Of a stretch of DNA of 64,000 nucleotides, positions 63,525 through 64,000 are shown in pieces. Within the stretch, counting starts at the first letter, position 1. Every line of letters starts with the position of its first letter. This DNA is from Amoebidium appalachense (Eukaryota > Ichthyosporea), in NCBI GenBank assembly GCA_963693365.1, contig CAVNZM010000001.1, positions 13,516,001 through 13,580,000 on the forward strand. The letters are read 5' to 3'. The position numbers were made by a program, and so were the translations under genes. The notes beneath the pieces were generated by a model. The model made no database searches. It worked only from the letters and a program-made list of their open reading frames with translations, and was not told the DNA's origin.

Positions 63525-64000
63525 GCTGTAGCGCAGCAGCTGGCAAGATAAAAACGTTTTCGCTTTGACAGAGCCAAAGTCATGGGCATGGCCGCCGGCC
63601 ACAAAGCATACTATATAAGTAGCTGCAGCCTAGGAAAAAGAAGTTTTCTCTGTTGGTTTTATCAGTTTAGGTTTTGCCGAAGCTATATTTATTGAGCTGC
63701 TATTTGCTATTCGCACCGATATTCAACAAGGTCAACGGAATGCAGAGATGCATTCCTGCGCAATAAAATGGAACAACCCTATGTTTCATGGTGCGGGTCG
63801 GGTTCTCTTCGGTCGCTCGAGCCCCTGAACTGGAAGCCAACGTAATATAAAACAAAATACCCACGAAAGAAAAACAACATATACATGATTTTTTTAGAAT
63901 TCAACTGTGATTTAAATATATTTCTGTAAATATCCATTTACTTACCTGCCCTTTTTTCCTTCTTGGGACGCAAACTTTAGTCCAGTAGTATCTTTCGGTC
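63525..64000 (+). promoter_or_regulatory. TATA-bearing, LTR-like sequence at the right edge
   Basis: ACTATATAAGTAGC (about 63,609-63,622) is followed about 145 bp later by GCAATAAAATGG (about 63,760-63,771), the spacing expected of an LTR with promoter and polyadenylation signal. No coding sequence follows before the window ends, so LTR versus host promoter cannot be settled. Confidence 0.4.

Overview
This window is eukaryotic nuclear DNA from an organism with intron-rich genes and a very repeat-laden genome. It has spliceosomal introns (GT-AG, and one probable GC-AG), a nuclear-type tRNA-Leu, calcineurin, a secreted EGF-tyrosinase, a chromodomain Gypsy retrotransposon, LINE fragments, and an extreme load of (GT)n/(CA)n and poly-G/poly-C tracts. 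The gene set would fit an opisthokont or a unicellular relative of animals (for example an ichthyosporean-like protist), but the sequence alone does not prove this.

Layout. 1-7.1 kb (minus): 5' part of a calcineurin A gene, five exons separated by introns full of microsatellites and dispersed repeats; its 3' end lies beyond the left edge. 8.1-10.4 kb (minus): degenerate LINE with a reverse transcriptase remnant. 11.0-19.5 kb (minus): a complete ten-exon gene for a 287-residue helical, BAR-like protein, rebuilt here exon by exon with matching splice phases. 21.5-23.5 kb (minus): an intronless secreted protein with two EGF domains, a Thr/Ser-rich linker and a tyrosinase domain. 24.5-25.95 kb (plus): a tRNA-Leu(CAG) with a second LINE copy directly behind it. 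26-30.2 kb: non-coding, microsatellite-rich. 30.2-37.0 kb (plus): a five-exon gene with an N-terminal cysteine-containing DUF6729-like region, a DEDDy 3'-5' exonuclease domain and a C-terminal helical/zinc-knuckle-like region. 37-41 kb: non-coding. 41.0-45.3 kb (minus): an OTU-protease-like gene in at least three phase-compatible exons.

45.9-63.5 kb is a nest of mobile DNA. A repeated transcription unit (TATA-bearing unit A, an ORF of unknown family, 3' unit B) is broken by a 5'-truncated LINE (46,669-48,329, 14-bp target duplication) and by a Gypsy chromovirus (48,516-61,011; LTRs of 718 and 722 bp; 5-bp duplication GACAC). The Gypsy reverse transcriptase is itself split by a 3.55-kb non-autonomous LTR element (53,784-57,337) with two 480-bp LTRs that look identical. 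A second, internally deleted A-B copy follows at 62.8-63.5 kb.

The most novel signal is a dispersed repeat family (about ten copies or fragments) that always abuts a poly-G run on the plus strand, so it ends in poly-C on its own sense strand. Three diverged subfamilies keep the same two hairpins by paired base changes, and Pol III-like A and B boxes are visible. It looks like a SINE-type retroelement with a poly-C tail.
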